Source: an uncultured Eubacteriales bacterium
Lineage (GTDB): Bacteria > Bacillota > Clostridia > Oscillospirales > Oscillospiraceae
NCBI GenBank assembly: GCA_949293985.1
Contig: CASFFN010000001.1
Location: 62,001 to 126,000, forward strand
DNA length: 64,000 nt
Direction of reading: 5' to 3'
Shown: positions 54,324-62,589 of the stretch, piece after piece
Position numbering within the stretch: the first letter of the stretch is position 1
Layout of the letters: each line of letters opens with the position of its first letter
Notes under the pieces: generated by a model
What the model saw: the letters and a program-made list of their open reading frames with translations, nothing else
Database searches by the model: none
What the model was told of the DNA's origin: nothing
Program-made: the position numbers and the translations under genes

Positions 54324-55191
54324 TATGGACGGGCTGTTCCGGGAATACCGGAACTACATAGAAGATTACCTGAAAAATAACTGTTTCGTCTATCCCCAGG
54401 AACCCCAGCAAGTGCTGTTTGAGGCCATGCGGTATAGTCTGTTAGCTGGGGGAAAGCGGCTGCGGCCGGTCTTCGTGTTTGATTTTTGCAGAATGTGCGG
54501 CGGCGACTGGAAGCAGGCAGCGCCCTTTGCAGCGGCGGTGGAAATGGTGCACACTTACAGCCTGATTCACGACGATCTGCCCTGCATGGACAATGACGAC
54601 TACCGCCGGGGACGGCTGACAAATCATAAAGTGTATGGGGAGGCTATGGCGGTGCTGGCAGGGGATGCCCTGCTGACCGGGGCTTTTTCCGCTCTGGCAG
54701 ATGCCGACCTGGATGCAGAAACACGAATTCAGGGAGTAAAGATTTTGTCCCGATGCGCCGGAGAGCTGGGTATGGTGGGCGGCCAGGTGCTGGATATGCG
54801 CAGCGAGGAGCGGGAATGTACCGCGCAGGAGGTGGAGAACATCCACACCCGAAAGACCGCGGCCCTGATTCAGGCAGCCTGCTGCCTGGGGGTTCTGGCA
54901 GGGGGCGGCAGTTCTGTCCAGATGGAGGCAGCCAAGACCTTTGCCCACAGCCTGGGCCTTGCCTTCCAAATCCGGGACGACATTCTGGATGTGATTGGCA
55001 ACGCAGGGGAGCTGGGCAAAGCGGTAGGCGCCGACGGAAACAAAAACACCTTCGTGCAGCTCCATGGAGTGGATGCCTGTCAGGAGATGGTGCGCGCTCA
55101 CAGCCAGAAGGCCGAAGAGGCCCTTTTGGCCTTCCCCGATCACCAGTTTATGGCCTGCTTGTGCCAGGACCTGATTAACCGAAATCACTAA
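54313..55191 (+). CDS. ispA: Geranyl/farnesyl diphosphate synthase
   Basis: A polyprenyl synthetase of 292 residues that joins isopentenyl units into the farnesyl diphosphate used for lipid carriers. The first aspartate-rich motif is DDLPCMDNDD near 83, the second is in FQIRDDILDVIG near 218; LLAGGKRLRPV near 38 binds diphosphate. It follows xseB as in most Firmicutes. Confidence 0.95.
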   Translation: MNPDMDGLFREYRNYIEDYLKNNCFVYPQEPQQVLFEAMRYSLLAGGKRLRPVFVFDFCRMCGGDWKQAAPFAAAVEMVHTYSLIHDDLPCMDNDDYRRGRLTNHKVYGEAMAVLAGDALLTGAFSALADADLDAETRIQGVKILSRCAGELGMVGGQVLDMRSEERECTAQEVENIHTRKTAALIQAACCLGVLAGGGSSVQMEAAKTFAHSLGLAFQIRDDILDVIGNAGELGKAVGADGNKNTFVQLHGVDACQEMVRAHSQKAEEALLAFPDHQFMACLCQDLINRNH

Positions 55192-55206
55192 AAGGAGGAA
55201 AACAGA

Positions 55207-56283
55207 ATGCTTTATCATGATTTTCAGGACGAGAAGCTGTCCGCCCTGGGGCTGGGCTGTATGCGCCTGCCCAAAAACGGGGAGAAGGATGAGGACATCG
55301 ACGAAGCTGCCGCTGCTGGAATGGTAGCCTATGCCTTGGAGCAGGGAATCAATTACTTTGACACCGCCTGGATGTACCACGGCGGAGCCTCGGAAACGGT
55401 AATGGGCCGTATTCTGGCCAAGCACCCCAGAGAGAGCTTTTATCTTGCCTCCAAGTTCCCCGGCTTTTCCAAGGAGATGTTTGAAAATCCCCGGAAGATT
55501 TTTGAGAAACAGCTGGAAAAGTGCGGCGTGGATTATTTTGATTTTTATCTGTTCCACAATGTGTGCGAGGACAATATAGACAACTTCCTGAATCCCGAAT
55601 ACGGCGTGGGAGAGTTTCTTTTTGAGCAGAGACGGCTGGGCCGTATCAAGCACCTGGGCTTCTCCACCCACGGAAGCCTTGCCACCATGAAGCGCTTCCT
55701 GGACGCCTATGGAAGAGAGCTGGAGTTTTGCCAGATTCAGCTGAATTACCTGGATTGGCAGCTGCAAAACGCCAAAGCCAAGGTAGACCTGGTTCGCTCC
55801 TACGGACTGCCCATCTGGGTCATGGAGCCGGTGCGGGGCGGTCGCCTGACCCAGCTTCTGCCGGAGCAGGAGGCAAGGCTCAAGGCCCTGCGTCCCCAGG
55901 AAACCCAGGCTGGTTGGGCCTTCCGGTTCCTCCAGGGAATCGAAGGAGTCACCATGGTGCTGTCCGGTATGTCCAATATGGAGCAGCTCACGGAAAACAT
56001 CAAAACCTTCTCCCATCTGGAGCCTCTGAGCGACCGGGAGCAGCAGACACTCCAGGAAATTGCCCGGGAGATGATTGCCGCCAACGCCGTGCCCTGTACC
56101 GGCTGCAGCTACTGTGTTGACTACTGTCCCCAGGGGATCCATATCCCGGAGATTCTGAAAAAGTACAACGCCAAGGACTGGTCTGAACGGCCTGACTGCA
56201 TCGGCTGCCGGAGCTGCGAAAAGGTCTGTCCCCAGGGAATCTCCATCGCAGAGGTTATGGCTGACTATAATCGCCATAAATAA
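55207..56283 (+). CDS. Aldo/keto reductase with C-terminal 4Fe-4S domain
   Basis: A 358-residue oxidoreductase. The barrel has YFDTAWMYHGGASE near 49-62 (catalytic Asp and Tyr) and RIKHLGFSTHG near 141. The C-terminus carries two ferredoxin-type clusters (CTGCSYCVDYCPQG near 298 and CIGCRSCEKVCPQG near 331). Such fused proteins are common in anaerobes; substrates are mostly unknown. It starts 15 bases after ispA. Confidence 0.9.
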   Translation: MLYHDFQDEKLSALGLGCMRLPKNGEKDEDIDEAAAAGMVAYALEQGINYFDTAWMYHGGASETVMGRILAKHPRESFYLASKFPGFSKEMFENPRKIFEKQLEKCGVDYFDFYLFHNVCEDNIDNFLNPEYGVGEFLFEQRRLGRIKHLGFSTHGSLATMKRFLDAYGRELEFCQIQLNYLDWQLQNAKAKVDLVRSYGLPIWVMEPVRGGRLTQLLPEQEARLKALRPQETQAGWAFRFLQGIEGVTMVLSGMSNMEQLTENIKTFSHLEPLSDREQQTLQEIAREMIAANAVPCTGCSYCVDYCPQGIHIPEILKKYNAKDWSERPDCIGCRSCEKVCPQGISIAEVMADYNRHK

Positions 56284-56287
56284 AATG

Positions 56288-56321
56288 TGCCGCCAGACGA
56301 GAGTCTGGCGGCAATTCTTTT
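56288..56321. terminator. Bidirectional terminator
   Basis: An 11-bp stem TGCCGCCAGAC/GTCTGGCGGCA (56288-56298 with 56303-56313), GAGA loop, ATTCTTTT after it, between convergent genes. Confidence 0.85.
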
Positions 56322-56331
56322 GAGAAGGGAA

Positions 56332-57366
56332 TCAGAAGCATTTCTGATGGCGTTCCTTCCGGCAATCATCCTTGTGGCTGCAATGATAGCAGACTTCGGT
56401 TTCGGGGCTGGGTTCGCCGGAAGCAAACTTGCGCATATTGGAAACGGTTGTGTTGGCAATATTGTCCAATGCCTCCTGGGTCAGGAAAGCCTGGTGAGAG
56501 GTGACGATTACATTGGGCATGGCCATAAGCCGTACCAGCTTGTCATCCTGTACGATGTGACCGGACATATCCTCGTAGAACAGGTCTGCTTCTTCCTCGT
56601 ACACATCCAGGCAGGCGCCGCCGATAATCTCCACTTTAATGCCGTTAATCAGGGCTTCGGTATCAATCAAAGCACCGCGGGAGGTGTTGATAATTACAAC
56701 GCCCTTTTTCATCTGCTCCACAGCCTCATCGTTGATCATGTGACGGGTTTCCTCCGTCAGGGGGCAGTGGAGGGAAATCACATCAGACTTTGCGAAGATT
56801 TCAGGCAGCTCCACATAATCCAGACCGGCGGCAGGATTGGGGAATTTATCGTAGGCCAGAACCTTCATGCCAAAGCCCTTGCAGATATCGGCGAAGATCC
56901 TGCCGATTTTGCCGGTACCGATAACGCCCACGGTCTTACCGTGCAGGTCAAAGCCGGTCAGACCGTTCAGGCTGAAATTGAACTCTCTGGTCCGGAGGTA
57001 TGCCTTGTGAATGTGCCGGTTCACACCCAGCAGAAGCGCCATGGCGTGTTCCGCAACAGCGTAGGGGGAGTAAGCGGGCACCCGGAAAACATGAATCTTT
57101 CCGAAGCAGGCCCGGGTATCCACATTGTTGAAACCGGCGCAGCGCAGGGCAATCATCCGCACGCCGCCTTCATAAAGCTTTTCCACAACGGCTGCGTTGG
57201 CCACATCATTTACGAAAATGCACACGCAGTCAAAACCGTTGGCCAGAGACGCGGTATCCTCATTGAGCTTGGTTTCCAAAAACTTAATTTCAATGCCGGC
57301 ATCCTGAGCGTATTTGGTAAAACCAGGGACATCGTAGGGCTTGGTATCAAAAAACGCAACTTTCAT
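56332..57366 (-). CDS. D-lactate dehydrogenase-like 2-hydroxyacid dehydrogenase
   Basis: A 344-residue NAD-dependent dehydrogenase that most likely reduces pyruvate to D-lactate. The NAD motif is GVIGTGKIG near 152, then the catalytic Arg in NTSRGALID near 235, Glu in DVYEEE near 264, and His in SHQAFLTQEA near 296. A Cys/His-rich tail (CYHCSHKDDCRKERHQKC) is an unusual addition that may bind metal. The ATG at 57366 has AAAGGAG before it. Its promoter carries a dyad over the -10. Confidence 0.88.
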   Translation of the reverse strand: MKVAFFDTKPYDVPGFTKYAQDAGIEIKFLETKLNEDTASLANGFDCVCIFVNDVANAAVVEKLYEGGVRMIALRCAGFNNVDTRACFGKIHVFRVPAYSPYAVAEHAMALLLGVNRHIHKAYLRTREFNFSLNGLTGFDLHGKTVGVIGTGKIGRIFADICKGFGMKVLAYDKFPNPAAGLDYVELPEIFAKSDVISLHCPLTEETRHMINDEAVEQMKKGVVIINTSRGALIDTEALINGIKVEIIGGACLDVYEEEADLFYEDMSGHIVQDDKLVRLMAMPNVIVTSHQAFLTQEALDNIANTTVSNMRKFASGEPSPETEVCYHCSHKDDCRKERHQKCF

Positions 57367-57388
57367 TGAGAGCAGCTCCTTTCTTAAT

Positions 57389-57425
57389 TCGATAATATTA
57401 TATCGATAATTATTCCATATGGCAA
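57389..57425 (-). promoter_or_regulatory. Promoter and operator-like dyad of the lactate dehydrogenase gene
   Basis: On the minus strand TTGCCA (57425-57420), 17 bases, TATAAT (57402-57397). A perfect dyad TCGATA-6-TATCGA (57389-57406) covers the -10. It is unlike the Rex consensus. Confidence 0.7.
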
Positions 57426-57511
57426 CTGTGACATGGTACAAATATTTGGGGCAATATTCCTGTACGATTATTTATAATTACCAACATTTTCCCCGATTAT
57501 ACACCGTTGCC

Positions 57512-57540
57512 TTGCCATTGACGGACACCTGTGCTATTAT
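57512..57540 (+). promoter_or_regulatory. Promoter of gtrA
   Basis: TTGCCA, 17 bases, TATTAT with an extended TG at 57532-57533. The predicted transcript starts near 57547. Confidence 0.65.
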
Positions 57541-57574
57541 AATGGAACGACGAACGATACAGGAGGCAGAGGTC

Positions 57575-57991
57575 TTGAAAAAAATCCGTGCTTTTGTCCA
57601 TAAGTATTGGGAAATTTTGTCCTATCTCTTCTTTGGGGGGATGACAACCCTGGTAAATTACTGCGTGTATCTGCCTCTGTACAATCTTTGCCATGTTTCC
57701 GGAACGGTCAGCAATATTGCGGCCTGGATTGTATCCGTGGCCTTTGCCTTTCTCACCAACAAGCCTTTGGTATTTCGCAGTCACGACTGGTCCTTGCCCA
57801 CGGTGCTGCCGGAGCTGGGGAAGTTTGTGGGCTGCCGTCTGGGTTCCGGGGCTATGGAAACGGCTATTATTTTTGTGACGGTGGACCTGCTCCGCTGGAA
57901 CGGCAACTGGGTCAAGCTGGTTGTCAGTGTCCTGGTGGTGATTGCCAATTATGTAGCCAGCAAATGGCTGGTGTTCCGGGAAAAGCAGTAA
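57575..57991 (+). CDS. GtrA-family membrane protein
   Basis: A 138-residue protein with four membrane segments (SYLFFGGMTTLVNYCVYLPL, GTVSNIAAWIVSVAFAFLTN near 44-63, and two more) and the closing motif NYVASKWLVFRE, typical of GtrA. GtrA proteins are thought to move lipid-linked sugars for cell-surface glycosylation. I prefer the TTG start at 57575, with CAGGAGGCAG before it; the ATG at 57542 lies before the likely transcript start. Confidence 0.88.
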   Translation: MKKIRAFVHKYWEILSYLFFGGMTTLVNYCVYLPLYNLCHVSGTVSNIAAWIVSVAFAFLTNKPLVFRSHDWSLPTVLPELGKFVGCRLGSGAMETAIIFVTVDLLRWNGNWVKLVVSVLVVIANYVASKWLVFREKQ

Positions 57992-57998
57992 TCCCATA

Positions 57999-58041
57999 CA
58001 GCAAGGCGGCAGAGCCTCATGCTCTGCCGCCTTGCTGTTAT
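57999..58041. terminator. Bidirectional terminator between gtrA and DUF1653 gene
   Basis: A 17-bp perfect stem (57999-58015 with 58021-58037) with a 5-base loop. Confidence 0.85.
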
Positions 58042-58253
58042 TCATCTCCGATGTATTGAAAGCGGGAACCGGAGTAGCCGTCTTTTTCCACGGTTTCCGA
58101 CCACATACCGGCTGGGCGCACCCAAATTCTTCTTTCGCCGTAAAGGGCACGGTAAACCACCATTTGCTCCAGAGTTTCCGAATGGGTGGCGATTTCCAAA
58201 AGCTCATATTCCTTGCCCTTGAAATGGCGGTATTTTCCTTTTTTCAGCTCCAT
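58038..58253 (-). CDS. DUF1653 protein
   Basis: A 71-residue soluble protein: GKYRHFKGKEYELLEIATHSET, MVVYRALYGERRIWVRP and FQYIGDE are the DUF1653 pattern. The function is unknown. Its stop codon touches the terminator stem, and it begins 20 bases after the larger envelope-protein gene on the same strand. Confidence 0.88.
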   Translation of the reverse strand: MELKKGKYRHFKGKEYELLEIATHSETLEQMVVYRALYGERRIWVRPAGMWSETVEKDGYSGSRFQYIGDE

Positions 58254-58273
58254 GGAAAAATCCTCTTTTCAGG

Positions 58274-59692
58274 TTATTGGGGAACATCCCCCCGGCTGGT
58301 GTCCAGAATGGCTTTGGCGTCGAACATGCCGGTGAACCAATCGCTGTTATACGCCATGGTGGTGCCGGACACCTGCACGCGGCCCTGGCGGACATAGGAG
58401 TCCTTCAGGGAAATCCAGGTTTTGCCGTCGGATGCATTACCGACAAAAATACGGAAGCCGGCGTTCTGCAAAGCGGTATACTTATCCCCGGAGTAGTCGC
58501 TTTCTTTGTCGGCAATGTCGCTGCTTTGGGCAAAAACAAAGATAGAAACATCGCCGAGAACCGGCGCGATTTCGGTTGTCCAGTTGGTCAAATCTGTTTT
58601 TACAGTAGACACATCCTTTTCCCCGTACCCGATGTCCTCGAAGGTATAGCAGGCCAGATCATAGCCTTCCGAACGCAGAGTCTCTGCCAAATCCTTTACT
58701 GCGGCTTTTTCCTCCTCAAACAGGGCGGTACCGGAAGTCTTTTCCGCATCAGCCTGGATGCGATAGCCGAACACACCGTTATATCCGGATACGGCCAAAG
58801 TGGCCTTTGCGCCCTTGTAGGAAAAGTCGGGATGCTCCTGAACAAATGCGTTGAGAATGGGTATCAGATCATACGCCCCTACCAAAGTCTGTCCCTGATC
58901 GTCCACATATTCGCAGGCCAGGTTGCCATTCTCATCCAAAACCAGCTTGCTGGCAAAGCCATCCCCATCCTTGTCAGGCCGCAAATCGTTGTTTCCGTCC
59001 ACAAGCAGATAGGGGTAGCTGACATTCACCTGGGTGATCATAATGGGCTTTTTCCCCTCGGGCAGGTAAACGGTTCCGGCTGTATAGGCGCCGCCGCCGT
59101 TGTCGGACACAACATCATCCATACCTACCAGCACATAATTGTTGGCATAGAGCTGCTCCAGGATTTTCTGAAACTCACCGGTAGTTACATAGCGGCGGTT
59201 ATAGTATTCTCCATAGATATCATCCCGAAACGCCCGGTTGGTATCTACCATCAGGGGCATGAAAGACAGGTTTGTCACCTGAGCGGGGTCATTCCAGGCC
59301 ACAAGGGAGCTTTTGGCGGCGGTGTACTGCTGCTTCAGCTCCGTAAGCTTGGGAAATTGCGTCATATCTCCGGAGAAAGTGTCCAGTACTGCAATGGCTC
59401 GGTCATAGTCGTAGCCGGCAGCAAAATTCTGGGAACCGGTTATAAGGCGGTTGGCTTCTTCTTCCAGCTGGGCATAGGCCTGGGCCTCCGATTCGGATGC
59501 CTGGATGCTGGCCTCTTTTGCGGCTTTCTGATTCTGAATCCCCTTGCTGATTGCACCGGCAATGAAAATCAAAATCATGACCAGAGATACGCCTGCAATG
59601 ATAACAGGCAGATAAGTTTCCTTGAAAATCTGTGCTTTGGAGCGCTTTTTCCGCCGGGGATTTACCGGCTTCTGGGAGGTATGTTCATCCAC
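58274..59692 (-). CDS. Single-pass envelope protein, possibly deacetylase-like
   Basis: A 472-residue protein. A basic N-terminus (RRKKRSKAQIFKE) is followed by one membrane segment (LPVIIAGVSLVMILIFIAGAI) and a short coiled coil (ASESEAQAYAQLEEEANRL). The large outer domain has DLSFMPLMVDTN-like and GKKPIMITQVNVSYPYLL stretches, then GYNGVFGYRIQADAEK, which recall polysaccharide-deacetylase barrels, but no clear catalytic Asp/His set is present. The start is GTG at 59692 with GGAAAGGCGG before it; the promoter rules out the earlier TTG. Confidence 0.75.
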   Translation of the reverse strand: MDEHTSQKPVNPRRKKRSKAQIFKETYLPVIIAGVSLVMILIFIAGAISKGIQNQKAAKEASIQASESEAQAYAQLEEEANRLITGSQNFAAGYDYDRAIAVLDTFSGDMTQFPKLTELKQQYTAAKSSLVAWNDPAQVTNLSFMPLMVDTNRAFRDDIYGEYYNRRYVTTGEFQKILEQLYANNYVLVGMDDVVSDNGGGAYTAGTVYLPEGKKPIMITQVNVSYPYLLVDGNNDLRPDKDGDGFASKLVLDENGNLACEYVDDQGQTLVGAYDLIPILNAFVQEHPDFSYKGAKATLAVSGYNGVFGYRIQADAEKTSGTALFEEEKAAVKDLAETLRSEGYDLACYTFEDIGYGEKDVSTVKTDLTNWTTEIAPVLGDVSIFVFAQSSDIADKESDYSGDKYTALQNAGFRIFVGNASDGKTWISLKDSYVRQGRVQVSGTTMAYNSDWFTGMFDAKAILDTSRGDVPQ

Positions 59693-59724
59693 GGTGCATT
59701 CCGCCTTTCCTGTGTTTTGCAACC

Positions 59725-59753
59725 ATTATAGCCTTTCCAAGGAAAAAAAGCAA
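59725..59753 (-). promoter_or_regulatory. Promoter of the 472-residue envelope protein gene
   Basis: On the minus strand TTGCTT (59753-59748), 17 bases, TATAAT (59730-59725). Confidence 0.7.
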
Positions 59754-59791
59754 GCAAAACCGGGGGTTCCGTATAACTTTATGAGTTTGGA

Positions 59792-59820
59792 TTGCAATTT
59801 GTTTCATTTTAGGTTATGAT
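59792..59820 (+). promoter_or_regulatory. Promoter of luxS-mtnN
   Basis: TTGCAA, 17 bases, TATGAT. It leaves a leader of about 30 bases. Confidence 0.7.
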
Positions 59821-59858
59821 ATGCGGGAACATTGAATACCATGAGAAAGGAAGCCAAC

Positions 59859-60335
59859 ATGGAAAAGATTACAAGCTTTACCATCGACCATATCCGCCTC
59901 CAGCCCGGGGTGTATGTGTCCCGTTACGACACCGTGGGAGCGGAAACCGTCACCACTTTCGATCTCCGCCTGACCAGCCCCAATGAGGAACCGGTGATGA
60001 ACACGGCGGAGGTACATACTATCGAGCACCTGGCAGCCACCTACCTGCGTAACGAACCGGTTTGGAAGGACAAGGTGCTGTACTTTGGCCCCATGGGCTG
60101 CCGGACCGGGTTTTATCTTCTGCTGGCAGGAAAGTATACAAGCCTCCAGGTTCTGGACCTGGTTCGCAGCTGCTTCTCCTTTATTGCAAGCTACGAGGGG
60201 GAGATTCCCGGAGCCGGCGCCAGGGACTGCGGCAACTATCTGGACATGAATTTGCCTATGGCGAGGTACTGGGCAAGGCGTTACTGCGCGTTGCTGGAAA
60301 ACCCCGGAAAAGACCGGCTGGAATACCCTGTGTAA
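59859..60335 (+). CDS. luxS: S-ribosylhomocysteine lyase
   Basis: LuxS of 158 residues; it splits S-ribosylhomocysteine into homocysteine and the precursor of autoinducer-2. Metal ligands are His53 and His57 in HTIEH and Cys124 in GARDCGNY. The ATG at 59859 follows GAAAGGAAG; an in-frame ATG 27 bases earlier is less likely. It is followed 14 bases later by the nucleosidase that makes its substrate. Confidence 0.97.
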   Translation: MEKITSFTIDHIRLQPGVYVSRYDTVGAETVTTFDLRLTSPNEEPVMNTAEVHTIEHLAATYLRNEPVWKDKVLYFGPMGCRTGFYLLLAGKYTSLQVLDLVRSCFSFIASYEGEIPGAGARDCGNYLDMNLPMARYWARRYCALLENPGKDRLEYPV

Positions 60336-60349
60336 AGGAGAAAAATGAT

Positions 60350-61060
60350 ATGAAATTAGGAATTATTGGGGCCATGGATGTGGAAGTGGCAACCCTCAAG
60401 GAAAAAATGGAAAACTGCGCCCAGCGGGAGCTGGCTGGCTCCGTGTTCTGGGAGGGAACGCTTTTGGGACTGCCTGCGGTGGTGGTGCAGTGCGGTGTCG
60501 GCAAGGTAAACGCCGCCCTGTGCGTCCAGGTGCTGGCAGATTGCTTCGGAATTACTCATGTAGTCAATACGGGGATTGCCGGCAGTCTGACTCCCGAACT
60601 GGATATCGGGGATTTGGTTGTCAGTACCCAGGCCATTTATCACGACTTTGATTGCCATTTGATAGACCCCGACTATCCTGTGGGACAGGTTCCCGGCATG
60701 GATGTGCGGGCCTTTCCCGGCGACGGGATGCTGGTGGACCTTGCATATCAGGCGGCGGAAGCGGAAAATCCGGGACATTGCCTAAAGGGAACGGTGGCCA
60801 GCGGAGACCAGTTCGTCTGCCAGAAGTCCCAAAAGGAGAAAATTGTGGAAGATACCGGTGCTGTGTGTACGGAGATGGAGGGGGCAGCCATTGCCCATGC
60901 CGCCTGGAAGAACCGGATTCCTTTTGTCGTGATTCGGGCCATTTCCGATAAGGCGGACGATTCCGCCCAGATGGACTATCCCACCTTTGAATCCATCGCA
61001 GCCGTCCGGTGCGCCAATGTTACATTGCGGCTTGCGGAAATTCTGAAGCACAAAGGTTAA
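60350..61060 (+). CDS. mtnN: 5'-methylthioadenosine/S-adenosylhomocysteine nucleosidase
   Basis: A 236-residue MTA/SAH nucleosidase (Pfs). It starts MKLGIIGAMDVEVATLKEKM with the catalytic Glu12, has VVQCGVGKVNAALCVQVL near 45, the Glu in CTEMEGAAIAHAAW near 174, and the Asp in ISDKADDS near 197. It removes adenine from S-adenosylhomocysteine, giving the LuxS substrate; the two genes are one transcript. Confidence 0.96.
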   Translation: MKLGIIGAMDVEVATLKEKMENCAQRELAGSVFWEGTLLGLPAVVVQCGVGKVNAALCVQVLADCFGITHVVNTGIAGSLTPELDIGDLVVSTQAIYHDFDCHLIDPDYPVGQVPGMDVRAFPGDGMLVDLAYQAAEAENPGHCLKGTVASGDQFVCQKSQKEKIVEDTGAVCTEMEGAAIAHAAWKNRIPFVVIRAISDKADDSAQMDYPTFESIAAVRCANVTLRLAEILKHKG

Positions 61061-61095
61061 AGAAAACGGAAAAACTTTTTCGGATATAAAATCTA

Positions 61096-61138
61096 CCCCA
61101 TATGTTAGACAGTATGATATACCGTCTAACATATGGGG
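61096..61138 (+). terminator. Long hairpin after mtnN
   Basis: A 15-bp perfect stem CCCCATATGTTAGAC/GTCTAACATATGGGG (61096-61110 with 61124-61138), followed by ATTTATTT. It may be a terminator, or a repeat element, since the T-run is weak. Confidence 0.6.
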
Positions 61139-61238
61139 ATTTATTTGCCCAATTGAGCCGGGGCCGGTCTGCCGCCAGCGATTCACAGACAACCAGCCCT
61201 CCTGGCAGCTTGAACAATCCGAACATCAAGGCATTGTC

Positions 61239-61368
61239 TAAGGAAACTCTGAATAAATCGCCTTCGGCTGGACAGCGGATCTTTTTCGCCATCCATGCAG
61301 AATGAAAAACCGGAAATACACAAAGTATTCCCCGGAGCTCTTGCCGATTTAATCAGAGCTTCCCTAAC
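61239..61368. mobile_element. MITE-like element in the mtnN to SGNH gap
   Basis: Imperfect terminal inverted repeats of 21 bases (61239-61259 and 61348-61368, 18 of 21 match; core GGAAnCTCTGAnTAAATC) enclose about 90 bases with no gene. TAA stands at both outer edges as a possible target duplication. The ends resemble those of IS5-like elements. This and the hairpin at 61096-61138 fill most of the 442 bases between mtnN and the next gene; 61139-61238 shows nothing I can assign. Confidence 0.55.
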
Positions 61369-61433
61369 CTTTGAGTTCCCTTCGAAAAGTGCGGGATATT
61401 TTATAATTTTTCTTGAACATCCGGGGATAATGC

Positions 61434-61462
61434 TTGAATTTTCAGGCGTTATGGGGTATAAT
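61434..61462 (+). promoter_or_regulatory. Promoter of the SGNH lipoprotein operon
   Basis: TTGAAT, 17 bases, TATAAT. Confidence 0.75.
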
Positions 61463-61502
61463 TCCAGTTTGTGAAATACTACCGACAGGAGGAAGCAGTA
61501 CT

Positions 61503-62570
61503 ATGAAAAAATTTCTGTGCCTGACTTTGGCATTTGTATTGGCAATGGGAACTCTGGCCGGCTGCGGCGGCGATCCTGCCCAGCAGACAACGCCGGAGAA
61601 CACTACCCAGTCTCAGACAGACCCCGCTGTGACCACACAGCCCACCGGCGGACAGGCAGAAACCCTGACCCTGGAGCGCAACGAGCTGACTTTGGTCAAT
61701 TATGGAGAAACCTGGACCCTTTACAGCGGCCCCATCAGTCTGGATCAGATAACCTTCCGCAGCGAGAATACAGCGGTAGCAACCTTTGAAAAGGGAGTGG
61801 TAACCGCCGTGGGCAAGGGTGAGACTGTGGTTCATGCGGAATATAACGGTCAAAAGGTGTCCTGTAATGTGTACTGCAATCTGCAAGACGAGCCGGAAAC
61901 CACCGGCACTTCCACGGAGCCGTCCACAAATTCCGGTGCAGGTTCCCGGGATCCCTATCTGGCGCCCCCCACTACCGAGACGGTATCCTCTTCCTTCTTT
62001 GACGACGCCGTTTTTGTGGGCGATTCCGTCTCTTTGAAGCTGTCTTATTATGCGGGAGAGACCGGCCTTTTGGGCAACGCAAAGTTCCTGGTTCGCGGCA
62101 GCTATGGCGTAGCTAACGCGGTTTATGACGAGCTGCTGATGCCCTGGCAGGGTCAGGAAATGAAGATTGAGGACGCGGTTCAGGCAACCGGAGCCAAGAA
62201 GATGTTTGTGATGCTGGGCATGAATGACATTGCCCTTTACGGTATTGACAAAACCATCGAAAACTGGGGTAAGCTCCTGGAGCGGGTGCGTTCCAAGTCC
62301 CCGGACATTGAAATCTACATCCAGTCCATGTCGCCCATCTGGATCGGCGGGGAAATCGGCGACTTGAACAATGCCAACATCGACGCCTATAATGCGGAGC
62401 TGAAGACCTTCGCGGAGAGCAACGGCTGTAAATTTATCGATGTGGCTCCGTATATGAAGGACTCACTGGGCGGCTTGGCTACCCCTTATTGCTCTGACGA
62501 GTATGTCCATGTAACCGATGCCGGCGTGGATACCTGGATTAAGGTTCTCAAGGCTTACACCGGCTATTAA
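61503..62570 (+). CDS. SGNH-hydrolase lipoprotein with Big2-like domain
   Basis: A 355-residue lipoprotein (LAGC, Cys near 20). A Thr/Gln-rich linker is followed by a Big2-like immunoglobulin domain (ENTAVATFEKGVVTAVGKGETVV near 87-109) and a GDSL/SGNH hydrolase. Block I is FVGDSVSL near 174 (Ser), the Asn block GMNDIAL near 239, and the end motif DEYVHVTDAG near 334 (Asp, His). It likely adds or removes acyl groups on a surface polymer. A DUF4358 lipoprotein and an MBOAT acyltransferase follow, so the three look like one acylation module. Confidence 0.87.
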   Translation: MKKFLCLTLAFVLAMGTLAGCGGDPAQQTTPENTTQSQTDPAVTTQPTGGQAETLTLERNELTLVNYGETWTLYSGPISLDQITFRSENTAVATFEKGVVTAVGKGETVVHAEYNGQKVSCNVYCNLQDEPETTGTSTEPSTNSGAGSRDPYLAPPTTETVSSSFFDDAVFVGDSVSLKLSYYAGETGLLGNAKFLVRGSYGVANAVYDELLMPWQGQEMKIEDAVQATGAKKMFVMLGMNDIALYGIDKTIENWGKLLERVRSKSPDIEIYIQSMSPIWIGGEIGDLNNANIDAYNAELKTFAESNGCKFIDVAPYMKDSLGGLATPYCSDEYVHVTDAGVDTWIKVLKAYTGY

Positions 62571-62589
62571 GAATAGGAGTGGAATGATA

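Noticed and set aside
54442..56277. 611-residue open frame on the minus strand across ispA and the aldo/keto reductase
   Set aside because: Both + strand genes have clear catalytic motifs; the antisense frame has none.
57542..57577. ATG at 57542 as the gtrA start
   Set aside because: It lies at the -10 region and before the likely transcript start; TTG at 57575 has a good SD.
59692..59722. TTG at 59722 as the start of the 472-residue envelope protein
   Set aside because: It is at or before the transcript start given by the promoter at 59725-59753; the GTG at 59692 has an SD.
61020..61292. 90-residue minus-strand frame after mtnN
   Set aside because: It overlaps the end of mtnN, the hairpin and the MITE-like end, and has no SD; it reads like repeat sequence.
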